Below, piece after piece: positions 34,122-42,309 of a DNA stretch of 64,000 nt. Numbering within the stretch: position 1 is the stretch's first letter; every line of letters starts with the position of its first letter. Made by a program: the position numbers and the translations under genes. The notes beneath the pieces were generated by a model, which saw only the letters and a list, made by a program, of their open reading frames with translations, was not told the DNA's origin and ran no database searches. The DNA comes from Dongia_B sp964406155 (lineage in GTDB: Bacteria; Pseudomonadota; Alphaproteobacteria; Dongiales; Dongiaceae): NCBI GenBank assembly GCA_964406155.1, contig CAYOQR010000004.1:106911-170910 (forward strand). Reading direction: 5' to 3'.

Positions 34122-34268
34122 GGGGGAAGGCACGGCGGCCTCTGATCGATGAGTGTCGGTTCGGAAGCTGCAACGCTTGATGTTTTTATGTGGGGTCAGC
34201 CGGGTCGCGAGGCGCCTGAAACGTCCGGACCGGTTCTAAAATAATAGGGTAATTTCCCATATTTACGC

Positions 34269-34296
34269 CTACTTAACCATTTTTCGCGTTAAGTAG
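34269..34296. promoter_or_regulatory. Inverted repeat in cheY upstream region
   Basis: CTACTTAA (34269-34276) and TTAAGTAG (34289-34296) are exact complements with a 12-bp spacer, 81 bp before cheY in an A+T-rich patch. The arms contain TTAA half-sites (TTAACC on the left arm), but the spacing does not fit TTAA-N7-TTAA. Confidence 0.5.
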
Positions 34297-34376
34297 TCAC
34301 ATAGCAGACGCAACGGCCGGAACGTATCCGGAAGCGAATTCGTGGGCCGCGGCGATGAAGAGGAAGAGGTTACGCG

Positions 34377-34763
34377 ATGTCCGTGGACATGAATATGAAC
34401 ATTCTGATCGTCGACGATTACAAGACGATGTTGCGCATCATCCGCAATCTGCTGAAGCAACTCGGCTTCAACAATGTCGATGAAGCGACCGACGGCAGCA
34501 TGGCGTTGCAACGGTTGCGTGACAAGGATTACGGCCTCGTCATCTCCGATTGGAACATGGAGCCGATGACCGGCATCCAGTTGCTGCGCGAAGTGCGGGC
34601 GGATACCAGGCTGAAGGCGATGCCCTTCATCATGATCACCGCCGAAAGCAAGACGGAGAACGTGATCGCCGCCAAGGAAGCCGGGGTCAACAACTACATC
34701 GTCAAGCCGTTCAATGCCGCCACGCTGAAGACCAAGCTGACCACCGTCCTTGGCCCATTCTAA
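34377..34763 (+). CDS. cheY: Chemotaxis response regulator CheY
   Basis: CheY is a single-domain receiver that binds FliM when phosphorylated. The 128 residues carry the full active site: D13-D14 (LIVDDY), phospho-acceptor D58 (VISDWNM), T88 (IMITAES) and K110 (YIVKPF). The family tyrosine Y107 is also present. It is separated from fliM and its partners by a control region and is followed by cheZ after 102 bp. No CheA or receptor genes are visible. Confidence 0.96.
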   Translation: MSVDMNMNILIVDDYKTMLRIIRNLLKQLGFNNVDEATDGSMALQRLRDKDYGLVISDWNMEPMTGIQLLREVRADTRLKAMPFIMITAESKTENVIAAKEAGVNNYIVKPFNAATLKTKLTTVLGPF

Positions 34764-34865
34764 AAAGGCCCATTCCTAAAGACTGGCCGGCCTGGCCGGC
34801 GATCGACAGCAAGAGCGATCGGCCCCTCCCGCAAGTGCGCGGGGCACCAAAACGGGAGACTGCCC

Positions 34866-35519
34866 ATGAGTATCGCCGTTCCGCCGGAACTGGTTGCCCG
34901 TCTCAGCGCATTGCGCTCGCGCGGCCAGACCTACAGCCGCGACGAGATCGCCGAGATCGTCACGTCGCTGCTGGGTACCCTGGAAGGCGATCTCTCGGAC
35001 GTCAATCTGAAGCTCTATGCCGAGCTGGAACAGCTCGCCCAATATATCCTCTCGGCCAAGCAGGAAATCGCCGCGCTGCTGCCCGACGACATCACCTCAG
35101 AGCATCTGCCGACCGCGACCGATGAGCTGGATGCCATCGTCGGCGCGACGGAAGAGGCGACCAACGGCATTCTCCAGGCGGTCGAGATCATCGAGGGCCT
35201 GGCCACCGATATGGAGCCGGAAATGGCGGAGAAGGTCACCGATGCGGTGACCCAGGTCTATGAGGCCTGCAACTTCCAGGACATTACCGGTCAGCGCATC
35301 ACCAAGGTGGTGAAGGCGTTGAAGCATATCGAGAACAAGGTCGAAGCATTGGTCGCGGCTTTCGGCGACGAGATCCGGAAATACCGGGCGCTGCATCCGC
35401 AGACGCCGGCGGAACAACCTGTCAAGCCGGCGGATGCCGCTTTGCTGAACGGCCCGCAGATGCCCGACGATGCCGCGAAACAGGCGGAGATCGATGCGCT
35501 GCTGGCCAGCTTCGACTGA
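34866..35519 (+). CDS. cheZ: CheY-P phosphatase CheZ
   Basis: CheZ dephosphorylates CheY-P. The 217 residues are mostly helical. The catalytic segment NFQDITGQRITKV matches the enterobacterial FQDLTGQ motif, giving D139 and catalytic Q143. The extreme C-terminus, AEIDALLASFD, is a CheY-binding peptide analogue and resembles the FliM N-terminal EIDSLLG in this window. The start follows GGGAG. It is paired with cheY, consistent with local signal termination at the motor. Confidence 0.92.
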   Translation: MSIAVPPELVARLSALRSRGQTYSRDEIAEIVTSLLGTLEGDLSDVNLKLYAELEQLAQYILSAKQEIAALLPDDITSEHLPTATDELDAIVGATEEATNGILQAVEIIEGLATDMEPEMAEKVTDAVTQVYEACNFQDITGQRITKVVKALKHIENKVEALVAAFGDEIRKYRALHPQTPAEQPVKPADAALLNGPQMPDDAAKQAEIDALLASFD

Positions 35520-35592
35520 CCCATCCCCGTAGGCGGAGAATGGCCGGCGACGGGAGAGGGAGCGGCGGCATGCGGCGCGAGGCAGCGGGACG

Positions 35593-36471
35593 ATGAGCGG
35601 CAGCCATCCGCAATTCGGTGGAACATCTTACGGCGGCCATCCAGCGGCGCCGGTTGCGGCGGCGCAGGCCGAGCCTGGCCGTGCCAGCCTGCGCGCCCGT
35701 CTCGATCATCTGCCGCAAATGACCTTCCGCCAGGCCGGCATCCGCAATCCCAGCCTGCCGACCCTGCTCAGCCTGTTCTTCCTGCTGCTGGCCTTCTTCA
35801 TCGTGCTCAACAGCATCTCGGGGCATGACTCGGCGAAGCAGCGCGAGGTTGCCAGCAGCATCGGCCAGACCTTCGGCGAGGGCGTTGGCAATGCCGATGC
35901 GCTCTCCGCCGCCGATAATGGCGGACAGGCCGTGACCGGTATCCTCAAGGGCCTGGCGAGCTATTTCGGATCGCTCATTCCGCCCGAGAAGCAGAAGCTG
36001 ATCATCAGCACCAATCAACTGATCCTGCACCTGCCGACGGAGCTTTTCTTCCAGCCGGACGCCAATCAGTTCAGTAATGGGCAGTCCAGTAATGGGCAAT
36101 CCAATGATGCGGCTAACCCGTCCGCTGCCGATATCTTGGCGCCTCATGCCGCCGCCATGCTGCGGCAGATCGGCGAGGCGGTGGCGAAGCGGCCGGTCGC
36201 CTGGGGCTGCGAAATCGATCTCGAACTTGCCTCCGGCAATCCCGGTGACGGCGACCTGCGGCGGGCGAGCCAATTAGCCTCGATCCTGAGTGCCACGCCG
36301 GCGCAGCGCGGTAATGAACTGACGGTGAGCCTGGTCAAGGGCGATCCCCGCTGGATGATCATCGCGATCCGCCTGCGGCAGCCGGATCTGCCGGCCTTGC
36401 CGGCGGGCGGTGCCGCGTCATCCCAACCTGTGCCACCGCAATCGGCGGCGCCTCAACAGGCCGCGCCATGA
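35593..36471 (+). CDS. MotB-like protein lacking the proton-binding Asp
   Basis: This 292-residue protein has an N-terminal cytoplasmic tail, a single membrane helix (SLPTLLSLFFLLLAFFIVLN, about 54-73) and a periplasmic part with an OmpA/MotB-like fragment (LRQIGEAVAKRPVAWGCEID, LRRASQLASILS). The helix aligns well with that of the next gene (LLLAFF with LLLVFF), yet the position of the conserved MotB Asp is Ser60. It may be a non-conducting stator partner or an anchoring subunit. Its stop overlaps the next start (ATGA). Family assignment is by alignment by eye and gene order; the periplasmic half is weakly conserved. Confidence 0.65.
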   Translation: MSGSHPQFGGTSYGGHPAAPVAAAQAEPGRASLRARLDHLPQMTFRQAGIRNPSLPTLLSLFFLLLAFFIVLNSISGHDSAKQREVASSIGQTFGEGVGNADALSAADNGGQAVTGILKGLASYFGSLIPPEKQKLIISTNQLILHLPTELFFQPDANQFSNGQSSNGQSNDAANPSAADILAPHAAAMLRQIGEAVAKRPVAWGCEIDLELASGNPGDGDLRRASQLASILSATPAQRGNELTVSLVKGDPRWMIIAIRLRQPDLPALPAGGAASSQPVPPQSAAPQQAAP

Positions 36472-37193
36472 TCCGCATCGTCAATGTGGGCAAGGACCAG
36501 CCGCAGTCGATGGACGGGCATCAGCCGCTCTGGCTGATCACCTTCGCGGATCTCATCGGCCTGCTGCTGGTGTTCTTCGTCCTGCTGTTCTCCATGTCCA
36601 GCCTGGAACAGGGCAAGCTGCAGCGCCTGACCCAGGCCCTGTCGGGTCATGGTGCTGCCGATGCGGCGAACCGGCAACTGCCGGACCCGCAGGTGCGCGA
36701 AGGCCGCGATCCGGGCTATCTGACCTCGCTGATCAAGGCGAAATTCGACGACGACCCGGTGCTGCGTCATCTCCCGGTCAGCGGCTTCGGCGACCGCGCC
36801 ATCGTCTCCTTGAACCTGACCGATCTGGCGGCGGCGATCGGGCCGCAGGCAACGGCCGGCAAGGGCAATATCCTTTACGCGCTGGCAGGCGCCTTGCGCA
36901 TGCTGCCCAATCAGATCCTGGTCGAAAGCCGGCTGGCGCCGCTGACGGGAGAGGGCGACCGCGCGAATTGGGAGAAGTCCCTGCGGGTCGCGATGACGGT
37001 TGCCCAGGCCTTGCGTGACGGCGGCCTCGCCTCGGTCACCAGCCGGGCGCGCGTCGCCGCCGGCGGCGAGGAGCCGAAGGTCGATATCGTGGTGCTGTCC
37101 ACCACCGCGCCGGCAGCCAATACCTCCTTGACGGGGGGCGGGGCGATTGACGATACCGGGAGCGACAACGTTCCGGGTGGATCGCAGCCGTGA
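36468..37193 (+). CDS. MotB-like stator protein with conserved Asp
   Basis: The 241 residues have a short N-terminus, the MotB-type membrane helix LWLITFADLIGLLLVFFVLL (21-40) with the ion-binding Asp at position 28, and a periplasmic domain with a degenerate OmpA-like peptidoglycan-binding pattern (ILYALAGALRMLPNQILVES, then NWEKSLRVAMTVAQALRDGG). With MotA (2574-3449) it would form the ion channel. It is translationally coupled to the Asp-less MotB-like gene upstream and is followed directly by the giant TPR-like protein. Confidence 0.78.
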   Translation: MIRIVNVGKDQPQSMDGHQPLWLITFADLIGLLLVFFVLLFSMSSLEQGKLQRLTQALSGHGAADAANRQLPDPQVREGRDPGYLTSLIKAKFDDDPVLRHLPVSGFGDRAIVSLNLTDLAAAIGPQATAGKGNILYALAGALRMLPNQILVESRLAPLTGEGDRANWEKSLRVAMTVAQALRDGGLASVTSRARVAAGGEEPKVDIVVLSTTAPAANTSLTGGGAIDDTGSDNVPGGSQP

Positions 37194-37203
37194 GCCGGCC
37201 AAT

Positions 37204-40200
37204 ATGACCCCCAACATGACATATCGACGTCGCCTTCGCGATCTGTCCCTTGCCACCGTCTTCTGCGCCTTGCTGGCGGGGACGGCGATGCCGGCCGTGC
37301 TGGCCGACGATACGATCCTGGCACGCGGCTGGGCGCATGACAGCTATGGCCGGTTGGTGTTCGATACCGGCACGCCGGAACTGAGCGCCGTCCAGGTGAA
37401 TGGCGAGGCCATGGTCATCACCTTCAAGCGCCCGGTGAAGGTCAACATGACCGCCGCGCTGAACAATCTGCGGCCCTATCTGGTCTCGGCGACGCCGTCG
37501 GGCGACGGCAAGCAACTGACCCTGCAATTGCGCCAGGCCGTCGGCTACCGGCATTTCGACAATAACGGCAATCTGGTCATCGATCTGGCGCCGTCGGGCA
37601 GCAAGGGGTTCACTCCTGCGACGACCGGAACGGGGACGGCCAACGGGGCGACGGCTGAAGCGGCGAACACCGAGCAGGCAAAGCCAGAGGCACAGAAGCA
37701 GCAGCAACTGGATCTGCCGGCGACACCGCTCACCGCCGGCGTCGCACCGGCGGCTCCGGCGTCATCCGATCAGCCGGCCGCGACGAAGGCAGCCGAGGCG
37801 AAGACAGCCGAGGCGAAAACAACTGCGACCAAAGCGGTACCTGTCATTCGCCTGCGCAACGGCGAGCATGGGAGCTATAGCCGCCTCGCCTTCGATCTGC
37901 CGGCCGGCGGCAATGCCACGTTGCGCAACGAGGGTGACCGGGCGGTGCTGCGGCTGAGCGGCGGCAATCTCGATCTCGATCGGCTGCGGCGCGAACTGCC
38001 GCCCCGGATCGCCGGTGTGACGGTGCGGGAAAGCGCCGACGGGCAGATCGTCGATCTCAATCTGAAACCGGGAACGGTCCTGCGGGATGCGCAGCATGGC
38101 CGCACCGTGGTCCTCGACTTCTATGACCCGGCCAAGGCGCCGCCGGTTTCCGCGAGCGCGGCGAACCGGGTACCGGCCGATCAGATGCCGATCGAGCAAT
38201 TGGCGTCCCAGGGTGTCGCGCAATCGACGATCCAGCCGGCGGCGAAGGCCGGTTCCGATTCAAGCCTGGCGCAGGCACTGACACCGCTGACCGCCATGCC
38301 GGAGCCGGCGCGCGGCGCGCAGACCACGGCGGCAACGAAATCCGCGCAACCGACTTCCACGGCAACGCCGACGAGTACACAGGCAGCCGCACCGGCCACA
38401 TCGGTATCGGCCTCGACAACGGCTTCGACAACGGCGACACCCGCCGCGCCGGCGACAGCCAAGGTTGAACAGGCGGCACCGCCACCGGCGGTCTATGTGC
38501 CGGTCACGGTCGCCTCGGGCGCCAATGGCAGTGCCGTCCTCAGTTTCCAATGGCCCTCCGCCGTGCCGATGGCGGCCTTCCGCCAGGGCGATGCGCTCTG
38601 GCTGGTCTTCGGCGCACCGGCGCAATTTGCCGGCGATGCGCTGACGGCTGCGCCGCTGAAGGCCTTGGGGCCGGTTGCGCCGCTCGACAGCAAATATGCC
38701 GCCGGCCTGCGGGTGGCGAATGGGCAGCTTTCGACACCGGCCATTCGCAAGAACGGCAATACCTGGGTTGTCGAACTGGCGCCCGCCAAGCCCGGCGCCG
38801 TGCCGAAGAACGCGCCCGACAAGGCTGTGCCGCAGCGTCGCGAGATTCTGGCGCAGGGCGGGTCGAGCCTGCTGCTTCAGGCGGATAATCCCGGCGCCGT
38901 CGTGAGCCTGACCGATCCCGGCAGCGGCGCGCGGCTGCAGGTCGCCCCCTTGCCGCAAGCCGGCCTCGGCGTGGCGGCGGAGGCATCCTGGCCGGAATAC
39001 AAATTGCTGCCGAGCTATCAGGGCGTCGTGGTGGCGCCGCAAGCGGATAATGTCTCGGTCGAGCCGTTGCCCAATGGCGTCGTGGTGACGACCTTCCCAG
39101 GGGCGCAATCGGTGGCGCAATCGGTAACGCAACCGATGGCGCAATCGGCAAGCCCCGCGCAGCCTTCAGCCGGCGCGGCGCCGGCCGGCGGGGAGTCTCC
39201 GGCCAATGCCATGGCCCAGCAGATGCAGGCGGCCGATCAGAGTGCCGGTGCTTCGGCCGGCGGGTCGATCCCGGCCCCGGTCGCCGGCCTGTTCGATCTG
39301 CCGACCTGGCGGCGCGGCGGTGACGCGGCCTTCCTGCAGGACCGCGACAAGCTTCAGGAGGCGATCACCGGCGCCTCGCCCGAGGCCCGCAGCGCGGCGC
39401 GGCTCAATCTCGCGGAATTCCTCTTCGCCCACGGCCTGGTGCCGGAAGCGGCCGGTATGCTCGACCTGGTCGGCCGCGAGCGCGGCGCGGCGCCCGGCAA
39501 CAAACTGACCCTGACCTTGGCGGGTGCCGCCCATGCCCTGAACGGCGATCTCGATCCGGCCGATAAATTGCTGGCCGATCCCCTGGTCGGCAATTCGCCG
39601 GAGGCCAGCCTGTTCCGGGGCGTGATCGCCGCGCGCAAGGGCGATTATGCCGCCGCCAGCAAGTTCTTCGACGAACCCTTGCCGGACCTGAAGCGTTACC
39701 CAAAGCCGTTGCGCATACAGCTCGGCCTGCTGATCATCCGCGCCCAGATCGAGGGCGGCAATCCGATGCTGTCGCAAGCCTTTGCCGATGCCATGCGGCG
39801 GGACATGCCGGATACCGAAACGACCGATCGCCTGGCCTATCTCGACGGCCTGCGGCAGTTGAAGATGGGGCGGATGGATGAAGCCCTGGCGACCTGGGAA
39901 GCACTGAAGGACAGCCCGGTCGAGGAAGTGAAGGCGCTGTCACAGTTCGCCGTCGTTTCGGAAAAGCTGCGCAGCAAGAAGATGACGCCGCAGGATGCGA
40001 TCCAGCCGCTGGAGGATCTCCGCTTCCTCTCGCGCGGCGGCGATTTCGAATTCGGCCTGCTGCGCAAATTGGGCGAGGTCTATCTGGCGGCGGACCAGCC
40101 GCGCAAGGGCTTGCTGACCTTGCGCCAGGCGGTGACGAATTTCCCCAATCGGCCGCAATCCAAGGATGTCGCGCAGGAGATGAGCGATGCCTTCCGCCAT

Positions 40201-41205
40201 CTTTATCTCGACGGCGCGGCCGACCGCTTGACGCCGCTGACCGCCGTCGCGCTCTATGACGAATTCCGCGAACTGACGCCAAGCGGGCCGGATGGCGACA
40301 AGATGATCGTCAATCTCTCCGACCGGCTGGTCAAGGTGGATCTGCTCGACGGCGCGGCCAATGTCCTCGAACCCCAGGTCAAGCATCGGCTGAGCGGCAT
40401 CGACAAGGCGCGTGCCGGCGCCCGGCTGGCGGCGATCCGCCTGCTCGACAACAAGCCGGATCTCGCGGCCCAGGCACTGGTGGACAGCAAGATCGACGAT
40501 CCCTTGCCCGAGGATCTCGCGGCCACCCGGCAACGCTTGCAGTCCCAGGCCGATTTCGGCGCGGGCCAGACGCTGCGCGCCCTGGATGAGATCAAGAACG
40601 ACGACAGCCTGCCGGCCCGCTGGCAGCGTGCCGACATGCTGTGGCAGTTGCGCGAATGGCCGGCGGCGGCGTCGGCCTTGGGCAAGGTGGTCGAAGGCGA
40701 GGAAGATGCCATCGCCCGCCAGGCCGCGCTGATCATGGCGAAGAACAATGTGACGATCGATCCCGCCGCGGCCCTGCGGCAAATCTCGTCCACGTCGTCG
40801 GATGCAGCGGCGCCGAGCGGCGCGGCAGATCAGACTGGTGCCGGCCAGGCCGGTGCCGGCCAGAGTGATGCCAGCCAGGGACCGGTGACCTTCACCGATG
40901 TCATGGCCCAGCTCCGGGTCAAGGCTTTCAAGGAGCGGCTCGGCCAGGTGGTGCTCAATCAGGCGGTTGCCCTGTCGCTGGCCGGCGACCGCAAGGCCCT
41001 GCGCGGTCTCGCGCGGGACTACGGCAAGGACATGGCGCAGACCGATCTCGCCAAGAGCTTCGCCATGCTGACCTCGCCCAGCAACGGCCTCGCGGAATCG
41101 GTCAGCGCGGAGCTTGCCAGCGTCGACCAGATCAACAGTTTCGTTGACGAATATCGCCGCCTGCTGCGCCAGGCGAGCCTCAGCGAACCGGCTCTGACCA
41201 ATTAA
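37204..41205 (+). CDS. Very large exported TPR-like protein of the motility operon
   Basis: About 1333 residues. A signal peptide is visible (RLRDLSLATVFCALLAGTAM, then PAVLADD). The N-terminal third holds two related beta-rich units: GWAHDSYGRLVFDTGTPELS onward, and NGEHGSYSRLAFDLPAGGNA with LRRELPPRIAGVTVRESADG. These resemble AMIN-type wall or envelope domains. Long Ala/Thr/Pro-rich linkers follow. The C-terminal half is helical with TPR-like spacing (ARLNLAEFLFAHGLVPEAAG; KLTLTLAGAAHALNGDLDPA; MGRMDEALATWEALKDSPVE). A role in stator or basal-body anchoring is only inferred from operon position. The start is uncertain: ATGs at 37204 and 37216 both precede the signal peptide; the frame also opens at 37147 inside the previous gene. 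Confidence 0.7.
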   Translation: MTPNMTYRRRLRDLSLATVFCALLAGTAMPAVLADDTILARGWAHDSYGRLVFDTGTPELSAVQVNGEAMVITFKRPVKVNMTAALNNLRPYLVSATPSGDGKQLTLQLRQAVGYRHFDNNGNLVIDLAPSGSKGFTPATTGTGTANGATAEAANTEQAKPEAQKQQQLDLPATPLTAGVAPAAPASSDQPAATKAAEAKTAEAKTTATKAVPVIRLRNGEHGSYSRLAFDLPAGGNATLRNEGDRAVLRLSGGNLDLDRLRRELPPRIAGVTVRESADGQIVDLNLKPGTVLRDAQHGRTVVLDFYDPAKAPPVSASAANRVPADQMPIEQLASQGVAQSTIQPAAKAGSDSSLAQALTPLTAMPEPARGAQTTAATKSAQPTSTATPTSTQAAAPATSVSASTTASTTATPAAPATAKVEQAAPPPAVYVPVTVASGANGSAVLSFQWPSAVPMAAFRQGDALWLVFGAPAQFAGDALTAAPLKALGPVAPLDSKYAAGLRVANGQLSTPAIRKNGNTWVVELAPAKPGAVPKNAPDKAVPQRREILAQGGSSLLLQADNPGAVVSLTDPGSGARLQVAPLPQAGLGVAAEASWPEYKLLPSYQGVVVAPQADNVSVEPLPNGVVVTTFPGAQSVAQSVTQPMAQSASPAQPSAGAAPAGGESPANAMAQQMQAADQSAGASAGGSIPAPVAGLFDLPTWRRGGDAAFLQDRDKLQEAITGASPEARSAARLNLAEFLFAHGLVPEAAGMLDLVGRERGAAPGNKLTLTLAGAAHALNGDLDPADKLLADPLVGNSPEASLFRGVIAARKGDYAAASKFFDEPLPDLKRYPKPLRIQLGLLIIRAQIEGGNPMLSQAFADAMRRDMPDTETTDRLAYLDGLRQLKMGRMDEALATWEALKDSPVEEVKALSQFAVVSEKLRSKKMTPQDAIQPLEDLRFLSRGGDFEFGLLRKLGEVYLAADQPRKGLLTLRQAVTNFPNRPQSKDVAQEMSDAFRHLYLDGAADRLTPLTAVALYDEFRELTPSGPDGDKMIVNLSDRLVKVDLLDGAANVLEPQVKHRLSGIDKARAGARLAAIRLLDNKPDLAAQALVDSKIDDPLPEDLAATRQRLQSQADFGAGQTLRALDEIKNDDSLPARWQRADMLWQLREWPAAASALGKVVEGEEDAIARQAALIMAKNNVTIDPAAALRQISSTSSDAAAPSGAADQTGAGQAGAGQSDASQGPVTFTDVMAQLRVKAFKERLGQVVLNQAVALSLAGDRKALRGLARDYGKDMAQTDLAKSFAMLTSPSNGLAESVSAELASVDQINSFVDEYRRLLRQASLSEPALTN

Positions 41206-41359
41206 CGATCCAACGAATCATCCTCATTCCGGTAGATTTCTGTCGGCGAAGTGAACAACGTCCGGTAAGCTGTCGATGCCTCTTCAGGGTTCCATTTTCC
41301 CGTATATCTGGCTAACTTCGGTCCTGGGACGTTACATACGGCATTAGGTTATTCAGGTT

Positions 41360-42139
41360 ATGAAAAGCAGTGAAGCTGAATTCAAACGCAGCTTTATTTT
41401 CCGGCTGGGTAAGAAGCTCCGCCCGTGGCTGAACTCCGTTCTGGCGGCGCAATCCGAAGTGGGCAATCCGCCCGTTTTCGAGCCGGCGACGTTCCCCTGG
41501 ACCGACCTTCTGGAGCGCAACTGGGACAAGGTGCGGGCGGAAGCCCTGGCGGTTCTGGAAAACCGCAATGCCATTCCCATTCTCGAGCAGATTTCGCCCG
41601 ATCACCGGCGTATTTCGGACGGGCCGAAATGGCGTTCCTTCTTCCTCTGGGGCTACGGTTATCAGGTGCCGACCAATTGCGCGCGCTGCCCGCAGACTTC
41701 CTGGCTGATGGAACAGATCCCGGGATTGAACAGCGCTTTCTTCTCGATTCTGGAACCGGGCATCCATATCCGCCGCCATCGCGGCGTCACCAAGCGCATC
41801 GTCACCTGCCATCTCGGCCTGATCGTGCCGAAGGCGGAACCGGCCGCAGAGGCGGGCGGTGCTCCGCGCGACTGCCGCATGGCGGTCGATGACCAGATGG
41901 TGCGCTGGCAGGAAGGCAAGTGCCTGGTCTTCGACGACACCTATTTCCATGAGGTCTGGAACGACACCAACGAGACCCGCGTGGTGCTGCTGATCCAGTT
42001 CAAGCGCCCGATCCGCTTGCCCGGCCGGTTGCTCGGCGACCTGTTCCTGGCCGCCGTCCGCCGCAGCCCCTTCGTCCAGGAGGCTCGCCGCAATCTGGCC
42101 GCCTGGGACACGGCGCATAAGAAGGCCGAACAGGAATAA
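41360..42139 (+). CDS. Aspartyl/asparaginyl beta-hydroxylase-like dioxygenase
   Basis: The 259 residues carry the Fe(II)/2-oxoglutarate double-stranded beta-helix pattern of the Asp/Asn hydroxylase family, which includes the lipid A hydroxylase LpxO. Key blocks are FFSILEPGIHIRRHRGVTKR with the metal His at about 140, CLVFDDTYFHEVWNDTNETR with the second His at about 197, and RVVLLIQFKRP with the 2-oxoglutarate-binding Arg at about 207. The substrate (a protein, peptide or lipid A) cannot be told. The N-terminus (KSSEAEFKRSFIFRLGKKLR) is basic. It lies alone between two flagellar blocks and ends in a terminator. Confidence 0.82.
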   Translation: MKSSEAEFKRSFIFRLGKKLRPWLNSVLAAQSEVGNPPVFEPATFPWTDLLERNWDKVRAEALAVLENRNAIPILEQISPDHRRISDGPKWRSFFLWGYGYQVPTNCARCPQTSWLMEQIPGLNSAFFSILEPGIHIRRHRGVTKRIVTCHLGLIVPKAEPAAEAGGAPRDCRMAVDDQMVRWQEGKCLVFDDTYFHEVWNDTNETRVVLLIQFKRPIRLPGRLLGDLFLAAVRRSPFVQEARRNLAAWDTAHKKAEQE

Positions 42140-42254
42140 CGCGCGGGTGGCATCCGAGGCGCCAACTGGCGATCCGTGCGGTCGGAAGGCGATACGGTAA
42201 GTTTCGCTTGGCCGGGTTTCCGGGATAGGCGATAGTTCAGGACTTCTATCTTAT

Positions 42255-42287
42255 ACCGGCGGCAATCGATGGCCGCCGGTTTCGTTT
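42255..42287 (+). terminator. Intrinsic terminator after the dioxygenase gene
   Basis: ACCGGCGGC (42255-42263) and GCCGCCGGT (42272-42280) form a perfect 9-bp stem with an 8-nt loop, followed by TTCGTTT. It falls between the dioxygenase gene and the following membrane-protein gene. Confidence 0.75.
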
Positions 42288-42309
42288 CGCGATCTCGATT
42301 GGCGGCCTC

